Both the position numbers and the translations under genes were made by a program. From an uncultured Flavobacterium sp. (lineage in GTDB: Bacteria > Bacteroidota > Bacteroidia > Flavobacteriales > Flavobacteriaceae): 64,000 nt of DNA. The stretch's first letter is position 1. Each line of letters opens with the position of its first letter. Shown piece by piece: positions 1 to 8,843 of this stretch. The stretch is from contig NZ_CAMLDD010000003.1 of NCBI RefSeq assembly GCF_946478785.1, positions 290,668-354,667 of the forward strand, in the 5' to 3' direction. The notes beneath the pieces are model-generated. The model did not search any database and had not been told where the DNA came from. It was given only the letters and a program-made list of their open reading frames with translations.

Positions 1-750
1 ATTAATTATAAAGATGATTCAAGGATATTAAATATTTTTAGAAATGTACATTATATAAGTGCCGATAGAATAGGCCCAAGATTGTATGTTGATAAGTATG
101 GAGTAGGAAATATTGATAAAACAGGTACTAGAGGAGAAAATTCTATTAATGTTATGTCATCTTATAATGGTAATTTAAATCCTATTTTTTTTATTGATGG
201 TAAGGAACCGGAAAATATAACTAAATTATGCGAACAATGGCTTAGTTATATCTTTAATGGAGCAAATATTGAAATAAATGATAAGGGGGAAAGTGTAATT
301 GCATTAAAAATTAATCCAAAAGATAGCGATAAATTATATAAATCAATTAATGTAGGCTTTGGATACAGTTATATATTATCAATTATATTAACATGTTTAA
401 TTTCAAAAGAAGATGACATTGTAATTTTCGAAAACCCAGAAGCCCATTTACACCCAAAAGCACAATCTAGATTAACACATTTATTTTCTAGGCTACCCTT
501 GAATAATGTCCAACTTTTTATTGAAAGTCACAGTGAACATATCCTAAATGGCTTAAGAGTTGCTATTGCTGATAAGAATAATAAAATTCAAAAGGATATG
601 GTGAGTTCTTATTTTTTTGGTGAAGACTTTAAAGTAGATAAATTAGATATTGATGAAGATGGTTTTGTTAGTAATTGGCCAAAAGATTTTTTTGATCAAA
701 TGGAAATAGATAACTCATTGATATTTAAGTATTCGAGAAACAAGAGCTAA
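1..750 (+). CDS. AAA family ATPase, DUF3696-type, 5' end outside window
   Basis: The frame is open from base 1, so the gene is truncated on its left; 249 C-terminal residues are visible. It carries the YISADRIGPR stretch (about bases 52-81), a GFGYSYIL segment (about 355-380), a Walker B-like IVIFENPEAHLHP (about 418-456) and a switch-like ESHSEH (about 523-540). This order is typical of AAA15/DUF3696 ABC-like ATPases related to OLD and SMC proteins. The N-terminal Walker A is outside the window. The stop codon touches the start of the next gene, so the two are co-transcribed. Base composition is much more AT-rich than the rest of the window, which suggests transfer. Such ATPases are often the energy module of anti-phage or toxin systems; that role is inference here. 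Confidence 0.82.
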   Translation: MNYKDDSRILNIFRNVHYISADRIGPRLYVDKYGVGNIDKTGTRGENSINVMSSYNGNLNPIFFIDGKEPENITKLCEQWLSYIFNGANIEINDKGESVIALKINPKDSDKLYKSINVGFGYSYILSIILTCLISKEDDIVIFENPEAHLHPKAQSRLTHLFSRLPLNNVQLFIESHSEHILNGLRVAIADKNNKIQKDMVSSYFFGEDFKVDKLDIDEDGFVSNWPKDFFDQMEIDNSLIFKYSRNKS

Positions 751-1647
751 ATGATTGCAAATTTTTATATAATTCCACAATCATTTGACCATGATGCAAT
801 TTCTAATGAAAAATTTTTCTCATCATTAGAAAATTTCATTGCTGATTATCATAATTTAATTATGTATAAGGATGAAAACAATATTTATATTCAAGAAGAC
901 GTATTTGAAGTTCAATTAGCTAATGGACATAATTTAAGTCAATTTATTTATTCTAATGATATAGTATTAAATGGTAAAGAAAGGTCATTAAAACAGTTCT
1001 TGTCTAATGTTTTTTCAAAGTTACCAACAGTAAAAATAGATATTGATGAGTTAAAAACTCAACTAAAAAATAATTCAATAGAAAGTTGTACAGGAATAAT
1101 TTCTTTATTTAAAATAGATAATATTGCTGATGAAAATCAAATAGTATATAACACTAATTCATGGTATAGTTTTAGAAGATATCATTTAGGTTCGTTTTTT
1201 GGAGACCAAGATTATTTTATAAATGAATGCATAAAATATTTTCCAAAACTTTTTTTTCATGAAAAGACTTACACAAGTGTTGGTAAAATATTAAATAATT
1301 TTGCTTGTAAAATTGTTAGACATTTAGAGGCATTAAATGATGTATTACCAACAGTCATTAATAAAGGATATTCTAATCATACAGATTTATTAACTCAATT
1401 CTCAAATAGTGCACAATTAGATGAAAAAGCAACATTAGAGGGGAGTAATAAAAGTAGACTAAAGTTTAAATTTATAAATAAGGCTACAGGGAAAATTGAA
1501 GAATTAGTCTGTGAACCTCATTTAAAACTTTCTAAAAATGATAAAGATGATGCTACATATTTTAAAAATAGAATTTATTTTCATTTTGGAAAAATCAATA
1601 TTGAAGAATCTAAAATTTTAGTGGCTCATATAGGAGAGCATTTATAA
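751..1647 (+). CDS. Unknown protein paired with DUF3696 ATPase, possible effector
   Basis: Hypothetical protein of 298 residues whose ATG directly follows the ATPase stop codon, so translation is probably coupled. I do not recognise a family with confidence. It has no signal peptide or membrane segment. The C-terminus reads NRIYFHFG, then KILVAHIGEHL at the very end, a strand-plus-HIG-HL pattern seen in some small RNase-like toxin folds; this resemblance is weak. Codon usage is as AT-rich as in the ATPase. Two-gene units of an AAA15/DUF3696 ATPase and an unrelated partner are common in defence islands, where the partner is usually the effector or nuclease. The function here is inferred only from this context. 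Confidence 0.7.
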   Translation: MIANFYIIPQSFDHDAISNEKFFSSLENFIADYHNLIMYKDENNIYIQEDVFEVQLANGHNLSQFIYSNDIVLNGKERSLKQFLSNVFSKLPTVKIDIDELKTQLKNNSIESCTGIISLFKIDNIADENQIVYNTNSWYSFRRYHLGSFFGDQDYFINECIKYFPKLFFHEKTYTSVGKILNNFACKIVRHLEALNDVLPTVINKGYSNHTDLLTQFSNSAQLDEKATLEGSNKSRLKFKFINKATGKIEELVCEPHLKLSKNDKDDATYFKNRIYFHFGKINIEESKILVAHIGEHL

Positions 1648-1811
1648 TGTTACATAAGATTCTATTACTTTTTTGAGGTTGAGTGTTTTAGAGTTGAATA
1701 TCTGAATTATTATCTTCAGTGTAATTTCAGGACAATTATCATCTAACTATCATATGAATTTTATTGAGATAGAGTAAAATCATAAAACATTTATTAGATT
1801 ACAAAATCCTT
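1648..1811. other. AT-rich intergenic flank of the left module
   Basis: No ORF, tRNA or clear terminator is visible between the end of the left-hand module and the REP-like element. The stretch 1648-1811 keeps the low GC of the module. The change to ordinary composition happens near 1800, which may mark the right boundary of an acquired segment. Confidence 0.4.
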
Positions 1812-1934
1812 AGCCCTGATAGAAAGGAAAATCCTTTTGTGCCGGGGTTCGGCACAAAAGATTACTTCACTTAATATTTATTGTAATCGGAGTTCAGTGA
1901 ACTTCGTTTGGAATGATAGCAGGAATCAGCTCCT
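1812..1934. repeat. REP-like hairpin element, copy 1
   Basis: Begins with agccctgatagaa and ends with gatagcaggaatcagctcct. An 11-bp stem (cttttgtgccg / cggcacaaaag, about 1833-1860) lies inside. The same end sequences and a matching hairpin occur, inverted, at 61243-61317. More diverged copies are at 46903-46968 and 63901-63973. It lies in intergenic DNA 3' of the left module and has no coding potential. Confidence 0.7.
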
Positions 1935-1939
1935 AAAAA

Positions 1940-1969
1940 AATGCTGTAAAACCTAAGTCTTACAGCATT
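1940..1969 (-). terminator. Terminator of the DUF417 gene
   Basis: Perfect 10-bp stem aatgctgtaa / ttacagcatt with a 10-base loop. On the minus strand it is followed by a run of T (1934-1939). It lies 3' of the minus-strand gene ending at 2048. A near-copy with shared flanks is at 2747-2776. Confidence 0.8.
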
Positions 1970-2047
1970 TTCGAACAAATCAATAATTAATTAAATGAGC
2001 AGATATTTTCCTCCTCATTATTATATTTTAGGCTTATAAAAAAAACT

Positions 2048-2632
2048 TCATACTGTCTTATTTTGCTGGCTTTGAATTATACTTGCGGATTGAGATGCAC
2101 AAATAAGTCCGGCAGCCATCATGATGACATCTTTTATTACCAGACGTCCTGCGCCCGACAAATAGGGGAAACCAAAATTTGGTGTTGGGAAATCACCGCC
2201 CAGGTTTGGAACATACACTTCGGGAGTGGTAATTAAAAAAGTCAATGTCACTAATGACATAATAAAAGTCAGTAGTCCGCCGATCATTCCGGGTTTAGGA
2301 AACCAAATTCCTAATAAGGTCAGGATTCCTATTATGACAATAACTGTTCCCAAACCATATGCAAAAACATAGGTGCCATTTTCTTTGTGCCAGTCAATGT
2401 TTTTCTGCACTGTGCTTCCTTCGGCATTTTTAAATTTGTTGTATTCCGGTGCTTCTTTATGGTATAAAAAAGACATGAACGGACTGTTGGCTACAAACGG
2501 CACAATTCCGTCAGCTTCATATTGAAAAGCTTTAAGTCCGCCAATCCATACCATTACGATGCATATTGCTATTCTTGCCATATTTATAAAATGGGACTGG
2601 CTGTTCGCTAAAATTGTAATTACTTTATTCAT
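2048..2632 (-). CDS. DUF417/YkgB (RclC-like) DoxX-superfamily inner membrane protein
   Basis: 194-residue integral membrane protein. An N-terminal hydrophobic helix with ARIAICIVMVWIGGLKAFQYEA is followed by a soluble loop. Two hydrophobic hairpins (around residues 90-135) precede a final helix near IKDVIMMAAGLI. The pattern of a WIGxLK-x-YEADGI motif near the N-terminus is characteristic of the YkgB/RclC (DUF417) branch of DoxX-like proteins. Members are linked to reactive chlorine resistance in Escherichia coli, but the biochemical role is not established. It lies 180 bp downstream of the efflux adaptor gene on the same strand, with its own terminator and an intervening terminator, so it is probably a separate unit. 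Confidence 0.82.
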   Translation of the reverse strand: MNKVITILANSQSHFINMARIAICIVMVWIGGLKAFQYEADGIVPFVANSPFMSFLYHKEAPEYNKFKNAEGSTVQKNIDWHKENGTYVFAYGLGTVIVIIGILTLLGIWFPKPGMIGGLLTFIMSLVTLTFLITTPEVYVPNLGGDFPTPNFGFPYLSGAGRLVIKDVIMMAAGLICASQSASIIQSQQNKTV

Positions 2633-2746
2633 GTGGTTGTATAGTTAAGAGGTTAAATTCTACACGTTTTATTTGTTGATGCAATGTATAAATATTTTAC
2701 TTTAAATTCTGAAAGTGCTTATTTATAATACTATAAATGCTTAAAA

Positions 2747-2776
2747 AGTACTGCAAAACCTAAGTCTTACAGCACT
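2747..2776 (-). terminator. Terminator of the RND adaptor gene
   Basis: Stem agtactgcaa / ttacagcact; read as minus-strand RNA all ten positions pair if two G-U wobbles are allowed, and a T run follows. The flank (cgaacaaatcaataattaattaa) is shared with the terminator at 1940-1969. It lies just 3' of the adaptor gene. Confidence 0.75.
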
Positions 2777-2811
2777 TTCGAACAAATCAATAATTAATTA
2801 ATGCGTACAGG

Positions 2812-3891
2812 TTATTCGTTTATAATATCGCCATCCTTAATTTCTTCGCTGGCGATTTTTACCAGTCTATCTTTACGGTTCAAATCACCGAATATTTCGA
2901 TTTTATCTTCGATTTCCCTTCCTTTTTTTACATCTACTCTTGTGGCTTTGTGGTTCAGAACTTTGATCACAAACAAACCTTCGGCAGAGCTCACCAAAGC
3001 CGATTTTGGCACTACAAATGTGCTGTCTTTTGCGTTAAGCGGCAATAGGACTTCGGCTACCATTCCGGGTAATAAATTTCCTTTGGTGTTGTGAACGTCC
3101 ATTTCGACACGTTCAGAACGCAGTTTCAAATCTAAAGCGCCGGACATTCTGGTGATTGTGGCTTTAAACGTTTCCGGCAATGATTTTACGTTAAAACTCA
3201 TTTCGTCGCCATTGTGTAAATATCCGGTGTACAATTCGGGAACTGAAACCGCCAGACGCAATTTGTTTTGCTGCTGAATCGTCAATAAAGGCGAACTTGA
3301 AGAAGGACCAACAAAGGTTCCTAAATTCACGTTTCGGGATGCCACAACACCATCAAAAGGCGCACGGATTTCAAGATAACCTCTCATGATCGACACTTCT
3401 TTATGTGCTGCAACGGCTGCCTGATATTGTGCGTAATCAGAGTTTTTCTTTCCGCTTGCCATTTCCAGATCGTTTTTAGAAATCGTTCCTTCGACTTTGC
3501 TTGTTTCGTACAAACGGTTGTAGGTACTTTTGCTGGTGGCATAGATCGCTTCCATCGATCTTAATCTCGATTGGGCTGCAGCCAGCTGTGAACTGATTTC
3601 CGGAGCTTCCAAAACGATCAAAAGCTGTCCTTTGGTTACTTTCGAGCCAATATCTACTTTTAATGTTTTTACGAAACTGCTCACTTTGGCATACAGATCC
3701 ACTTGTTGAAAACCAGTTAATTCGGCCGGTAAACGCAATTCGGTAGTCAGTTTTTCTTTTTCTAAGAGAAAGGTTTCTGTTTTAGGTTCGATTGCTGCCG
3801 TAACTACTTCTTCCTTTTTGGAATTACAGCTGTTCAGGAAAAATAGTGCTGCAAAAAACAGCGCGGTTGTTTGTAGTATTTTAGTCTTCAT
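2812..3891 (-). CDS. RND efflux periplasmic adaptor lipoprotein (HlyD/AcrA family)
   Basis: 359 residues. The N-terminus is a lipoprotein signal with lipobox FLNSC (Cys22). The hairpin and lipoyl halves follow: GSKVTKGQLLIVLEAPE (about 80-97) and RAPFDGVVASRNVNLGTFV (about 178-196). The beta-barrel and membrane-proximal domains come next. This is the membrane fusion protein that joins an inner membrane RND pump to a TolC-like channel. It is the third gene of a minus-strand operon after the outer membrane factor and the pump, with a 110-bp gap behind the pump gene that contains short actttcaactt-like repeats. The terminator at 2747-2776 closes the operon. Substrate cannot be told from sequence. 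Confidence 0.93.
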   Translation of the reverse strand: MKTKILQTTALFFAALFFLNSCNSKKEEVVTAAIEPKTETFLLEKEKLTTELRLPAELTGFQQVDLYAKVSSFVKTLKVDIGSKVTKGQLLIVLEAPEISSQLAAAQSRLRSMEAIYATSKSTYNRLYETSKVEGTISKNDLEMASGKKNSDYAQYQAAVAAHKEVSIMRGYLEIRAPFDGVVASRNVNLGTFVGPSSSSPLLTIQQQNKLRLAVSVPELYTGYLHNGDEMSFNVKSLPETFKATITRMSGALDLKLRSERVEMDVHNTKGNLLPGMVAEVLLPLNAKDSTFVVPKSALVSSAEGLFVIKVLNHKATRVDVKKGREIEDKIEIFGDLNRKDRLVKIASEEIKDGDIINE

Positions 3892-4001
3892 TTTATGATT
3901 TTATATAAAATATGATATAATGTCTTATTTAATAAATAGGCGGAAAGAATAAAAGTGTATCGAAGTTTTTTCACGACGATTGGACTTTCAACTTATGACT
4001 T

Positions 4002-7000
4002 TCAAACTTTTAACTTACTTATTGATGAGATGTAATGGATGCTTTCTTCGTCTTCAGGATCTAAAGAAACAGATTGTGTTGTGGTTTTTTCCTGCGCCCA
4101 GGCAAAAATTAACGGCAAGATTAATAATACAGCAAAGGTCGAAAATAACAGTCCGCCAATTACGGCTCTACCCAGCGGAGAAACTTGGTCGCCTCCTTCG
4201 CCGTGGCCAATCGCCATAGGTAACATTCCCGCAATCATCGCCACCGAAGTCATGATAATCGGTCGAAGACGCAGTGCCGCAGCTTCACGAGCCGACTCTA
4301 AGGCGTTTCCGTTTATTTTTCGCAGTTGTTCGGCATTGGTAACCAGTAATACAGCGTTCGCAATCGAAACCCCAACCGACATGATGATGCCCATATACGA
4401 TTGTAAGTTTAGGGTTGAACCGGTAATGGTCAGCATTAATAACGCTCCTAAAACTACCGCCGGAACTGTGGTTAAAATAACCAGCGAAACCTTGAACGAC
4501 TGGAAATTAGCGGCCAACATTAAGAAGATTACAAAGATGGCAACCAATAATCCTACTTGTAAACTACTTAATGTTTCTTCCAATACTTTACTCAGTCCAA
4601 TTGGCGTGACAAACAAGCCACGTGGTAATTCGCCTAATGAACTGATCGTTGCAGCCACATCTTTAGTCGCCGTCCCCAAATCGGTTTGACTGATGTTTAC
4701 TGTAACCGTAATGTATGGCATTGCCCCTAAATTGTCATTTTCACCGCTTACAAAGCCGGGTGTAATTTTGGCTACGTCACTTAAAACTGGACGAAGCGAG
4801 TTTTTTAATACCGGAATTTCTCCAATATCGGTTTTGCTTTTCATTTGGTTCAACGGAACCTGAACCTGAACATTCACCGAAAGACCTGACTTTTCATCGA
4901 TCCACGTATTTTTTTCAGTATATCGTGACGATGAGGTCGAAGCAATCAGGGAACGGGAAATATCGTTCATGTCCACACCCAATTCGGCAGCACGGGTTCT
5001 GTCAATATCGATATTCATGGCCGGATAATGAATCGGCTGACCAATCTGTACATCACGGAAATAATCTATTTTCTGTAGTTTTTCTACAATCTGATTCGCA
5101 TATAATTCATTTCGTTTTTTGTCTTTTCCGGCAATTCGGATTTCGATTGGAGTAGGAGAGCCCTGACTTAAAACCTTATCTGTTAATTCGATCGGTTCGA
5201 AAGTTAGTCTCACATCAGGCAATACCTTTTTGATTCTCTCCCTGAATTCATCTTTAAAATCATCCATATCGGCATGATAGTCTTTTAAACTCACCTGAAA
5301 AACCGCTTCATGCGAACCTGCCATGAACAGATAAATCGGGTTAATCGAAAACAGCGACGGGTGCTGACCCACATATACAGACGAAATTCCAATATGTTCA
5401 TTACCGACCATTTTCTTCAGTTCTTTCAAGACCAAAATGGCTTTTTCTTCGGTACGTTCCAAACGGGTTCCGTCGGGAGCACGCATTCTCAGCTGAAACT
5501 GACTTGAATTTACTTTAGGAAAAACATCTTTTCCGATAAAGGTTAAGAAAACCACAGCAAGAACCGTAATTCCGATTAAATAGGTTAAACCCGCAATTTT
5601 TTTGTATGGAAAAAGTCTGTCCAGCGTTCTCATAAATCGGATTCTGAAGCGCTCGAAAGCACCAATTTTTCCGTTGCCATCCGTATCTGTTCTTTCAACA
5701 TACTCTTTTTTCTGAGTAATCAGTTGTTTCTCTGACTCCGGCGTTAATCCGCAAGCGTTGAATTCGGCTTCATCGTCTGTGATTTCCGGTGTATGTTCGT
5801 GTTTTGGATGCGCTTTCATTAACCAGTTTGCCATGACAGGAACAAAAGTCTGGGATAATAAAAACGAAATAACCATTGAAAAACCAATCGCTAAAGCCAA
5901 TGGCAAAAACAAAGCTCCCGGAATTCCGACCATCGTAAAGGCTGGTGCAAAAACCGCCAGAATACAAAGCAGAATCAATAATTTTGGCAAGGCAATTTCC
6001 TGACAGGCATCCCAAATGGCGAGTGCTTTTGGCTTGCCCATATCGAGATGCTGGTGAATATTTTCGATCGTTACGGTGCTTTCATCCACCAAAATTCCAA
6101 TGGCCAAAGCCAGTCCGCTCAACGACATTAAGTTGATCGTTTGTCCGAATAATTTCAAAAATAAAACTCCGGAAATAATCGAAATAGGAATCGTTAAAAT
6201 TACGATTAACGCTGCACGTCTATCACCTAAGAATAATAAAACCATTAATCCGGTTAAAACCGCTCCGATGATTCCTTCGGTAATTAAACTTTTAACCGAG
6301 TTGATCACATAAACCGACTGGTCAAATTCGTATGATAATTGTACGTCTTCAGGAAGCGTACTCTGAATTTTAGGCAATTCCGACTTTAATTTCTGAACCA
6401 CATCCCAGGTCGAAGCATCACCGGCTTTTGCAATACTGATATAAACTGAACGTTTTCCGTTTACCAAAGCATATCCGTTGGTCACATCGGCACCATCTTT
6501 TACCGTGGCAACATCACCTAATTTCAGGTTTTGAACCCCGCCTTTAAACAACGGAATCTGCTCAAAATCCTTAATTTCCTTAATGGTATTATTGGTTGGC
6601 GAAATGTAATTGATATCGCCAATTCTCACGTTTCCGGATGGCGCAGTCTGGTTGTTCACGCGAATCGCTTCCACAATCTGATCAGGCGTCAAATTATGTG
6701 AACGCAATAAATCCGGGTCTACGTTAACCTCTACCGTTCTTGGGCTTCCGCCAAAGGGAGCCGGAGATAATAAACCGGGAATCGAAGTAAAAGACGCACG
6801 AACATAAACATTCGCTAAATCCTGCAATTCGTTGTTGGAACGTATTTTACTGCTCAAAACCAATTGTCCAATTGGAAGGGAAGAAGCATCAAAACGAATA
6901 ATAAACGGAGGCTGTGTTCCCGGAGGAAATGCCGCCTGAATTCGGTTCGAAAGCGCCCCTAATTCGGCAGCAGCCTGCGCCATATTGGTGTTTTCGTAAT

Positions 7001-7283
7001 AGGTTAATTTCATAATCATCAACCCCTGAATATTCTTGGTTTCTACCGATTTTATACCATTGGCAAAAGGAAGAATGTTGACATAATTTTTGGCAAAATA
7101 AGCCTCCATCTGGTCCGGAGTATAGCCTCCAAAAGGATGCGCGATATAAATTACCGGCAAATTCATCTTCGGAAGAATATCTACCTTAATGTCTTTGATG
7201 GCGCCAATTCCGAAGAAAAACAGACCCGCAACCAATACTAATATGGAGATGGGTTTGCGGAGTGCAAAACGTATTAAATTCAT
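4002..7283 (-). CDS. RND family efflux pump, inner membrane permease
   Basis: 1093 residues, near the usual RND length of 1020-1060 with some excess. N-terminus MNLIRFALRKPISILVLVAG is TM1. Two large periplasmic loops flank TM2-6 (about 335-490) and TM8-12 (about 880-1065), the standard RND duplication. LAIGILVDESTVTIENI corresponds to the proton-relay TM4 region. The excess length is partly a hydrophilic linker between the two halves (about 495-550) that contains a canonical EF-hand loop, D533 to E544 (DTDGNGKIGAFE). It acts as the proton-driven pump of a tripartite complex with the adaptor and TolC-like protein encoded next to it. The absence of an obvious metal-relay pattern leaves HAE1-like versus heavy-metal substrate open. 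Confidence 0.93.
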   Translation of the reverse strand: MNLIRFALRKPISILVLVAGLFFFGIGAIKDIKVDILPKMNLPVIYIAHPFGGYTPDQMEAYFAKNYVNILPFANGIKSVETKNIQGLMIMKLTYYENTNMAQAAAELGALSNRIQAAFPPGTQPPFIIRFDASSLPIGQLVLSSKIRSNNELQDLANVYVRASFTSIPGLLSPAPFGGSPRTVEVNVDPDLLRSHNLTPDQIVEAIRVNNQTAPSGNVRIGDINYISPTNNTIKEIKDFEQIPLFKGGVQNLKLGDVATVKDGADVTNGYALVNGKRSVYISIAKAGDASTWDVVQKLKSELPKIQSTLPEDVQLSYEFDQSVYVINSVKSLITEGIIGAVLTGLMVLLFLGDRRAALIVILTIPISIISGVLFLKLFGQTINLMSLSGLALAIGILVDESTVTIENIHQHLDMGKPKALAIWDACQEIALPKLLILLCILAVFAPAFTMVGIPGALFLPLALAIGFSMVISFLLSQTFVPVMANWLMKAHPKHEHTPEITDDEAEFNACGLTPESEKQLITQKKEYVERTDTDGNGKIGAFERFRIRFMRTLDRLFPYKKIAGLTYLIGITVLAVVFLTFIGKDVFPKVNSSQFQLRMRAPDGTRLERTEEKAILVLKELKKMVGNEHIGISSVYVGQHPSLFSINPIYLFMAGSHEAVFQVSLKDYHADMDDFKDEFRERIKKVLPDVRLTFEPIELTDKVLSQGSPTPIEIRIAGKDKKRNELYANQIVEKLQKIDYFRDVQIGQPIHYPAMNIDIDRTRAAELGVDMNDISRSLIASTSSSRYTEKNTWIDEKSGLSVNVQVQVPLNQMKSKTDIGEIPVLKNSLRPVLSDVAKITPGFVSGENDNLGAMPYITVTVNISQTDLGTATKDVAATISSLGELPRGLFVTPIGLSKVLEETLSSLQVGLLVAIFVIFLMLAANFQSFKVSLVILTTVPAVVLGALLMLTITGSTLNLQSYMGIIMSVGVSIANAVLLVTNAEQLRKINGNALESAREAAALRLRPIIMTSVAMIAGMLPMAIGHGEGGDQVSPLGRAVIGGLLFSTFAVLLILPLIFAWAQEKTTTQSVSLDPEDEESIHYISSISKLKV

Positions 7284-7295
7284 TAGGATCTATAA

Positions 7296-8681
7296 TTAAA
7301 ATTCATTTATAAATAAGTCGAAATTGCCCGTTGCGGCTACTTTTAGCAAATACGATTGCCACACATTATTATTGACGATATCACGGTCAATTTCGGCACG
7401 GTTTAAGGTGAATAACGTTTGTGTGATGTCTGTCAGATCAGTAAGTCCATTTTTGTATAAAGTCGATTTTTGCAGATACGCTCTTTGTGCTGCATTGACT
7501 TGTATTGGTGCTTCGGCATAATTTTCCAGCGTAATTTTTATTTTATCTTCGGCAAAATTCAATTGCGACTTTAGTTCCCTATCTGCCTGATTGTATTCTT
7601 CCTGCAAACCTTGCGAAACAAATTTCTGTGCACTTACCTGTTTGCTCATTCGGAACGGTGTGGTCAGATTCCAGGTAATTCCAACTCCTATCAAATAATT
7701 GGTGCGATCCGGATTTACGCCATCCCAGTAATTTCGGTTGTAGGCGGTCTGGTCTACAGCATAACCTGAGTCAAAGCCAGAAGCTCTTGTCTGCAAGATT
7801 CCAAAAGCACTCATGGTAGGATAATAAAATCGTTTGTATAATTTTGTCTGCTGATTGCTGTAATCAATCCTTGTTTTATATAATTGAAGTAACGGATGTA
7901 AACTGTCAGTTGTTTTTTCTGCCAATAATAAGGCTTTGGGAATCTGGTTTACAAAAACCGTATCGGTAACAAAATCCTGTGGCGCAACGCCCATTAAATC
8001 GACTAATTTGTTGTTTTGTTCCTTAACGAAATTGCGGGCAAGATTCAACGCGATTTTAGCTTTTGAAACTTCGGCTGTAGCCAAAGTAGAATCGACTCCG
8101 GCCAGTAATCCGTTTTTAACACGTGCTACGGCTGTCTTTTTGAAAACTTCGGCACGGCTTAAATTCTTTTGCTGCGAAATTAGTAATCTTTGGCTTGCCA
8201 GTAAATTAAGGTATGCGGCAGAAATTTTGATTTCCTGTTGAAACATTTCCTGCTTCAGATCATTTTCTTTGGCCTGAACATCGACTTTCGCCAGATTGAT
8301 TTTTTCTTTTGCTTTTCCGAAAGTGAAAAAATCCCAGTTCATATTCACTAAATAAAGTGCTCCAAAAGCCGAATTCCAGTTTTGATCCGGCAACGGAAGC
8401 CCTGATGAAGCAACTCCCAATCCTCCAAAACCATAAAGCGGACCGTTTTGCCCGTTTACTGTTCCGTAATCTTGCTGAGCCGACAAGTTCAGATTAGGCA
8501 AATAATCGCGCTTGGATTGTTTTAGTGTTTCTCGCGAAGCATTGGTGTAATTGCTTTTTGCCCTGATTGAACCGTAATTTTCCAAACCTGTTTTTATTGC
8601 TTCTTTTAAAGACAAGGTTTGTGAATAACCGACTGAGGCAAAAATCAGGAAAAATAATAAAGTAATTTTTTTGAAATGCAT
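7296..8681 (-). CDS. TolC-family outer membrane efflux protein
   Basis: 461 residues from the ATG at 8681; a longer frame to 8720 exists, but the internal Met gives a clean signal peptide (MHFKKITLLFFLIFASVGYSQ). Two repeats of long helices with NxxNLxLAxxxxxxA-like periodicity, for example the segment LSLKEAIKTGLENYGSIRAK near residue 25, are typical of outer membrane factors. It is the first gene of the efflux operon, 12 bp upstream of the pump. A CAAAAATA at 8707-8714 (TATTTTTG on the coding strand) could be the -7 element. It forms the exit channel in the outer membrane. Confidence 0.92.
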   Translation of the reverse strand: MHFKKITLLFFLIFASVGYSQTLSLKEAIKTGLENYGSIRAKSNYTNASRETLKQSKRDYLPNLNLSAQQDYGTVNGQNGPLYGFGGLGVASSGLPLPDQNWNSAFGALYLVNMNWDFFTFGKAKEKINLAKVDVQAKENDLKQEMFQQEIKISAAYLNLLASQRLLISQQKNLSRAEVFKKTAVARVKNGLLAGVDSTLATAEVSKAKIALNLARNFVKEQNNKLVDLMGVAPQDFVTDTVFVNQIPKALLLAEKTTDSLHPLLQLYKTRIDYSNQQTKLYKRFYYPTMSAFGILQTRASGFDSGYAVDQTAYNRNYWDGVNPDRTNYLIGVGITWNLTTPFRMSKQVSAQKFVSQGLQEEYNQADRELKSQLNFAEDKIKITLENYAEAPIQVNAAQRAYLQKSTLYKNGLTDLTDITQTLFTLNRAEIDRDIVNNNVWQSYLLKVAATGNFDLFINEF

Positions 8682-8843
8682 AAACTCAAAGTGTGAAATT
8701 ATAGCCCAAAAATATTTCACTTGCGTTGATATAACCCTTCTTAAATGATGTACTGCAATAATAAATGACGAATTGAATTGGTCATTTTTTGGAAAAAGAA
8801 ATTAAATATTTGTCCGTACTTTGTAAACTATTTGATTTTAAAG

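Noticed and set aside
4039..4689. Long plus-strand ORF of 216 codons
   Set aside because: It is the antisense of the RND pump, without start signals or recognisable motifs.
8778..8843. N-terminal extension of the LytS-type kinase
   Set aside because: The upstream Met adds residues without family likeness; ATG 8844 starts just before the first membrane segment.
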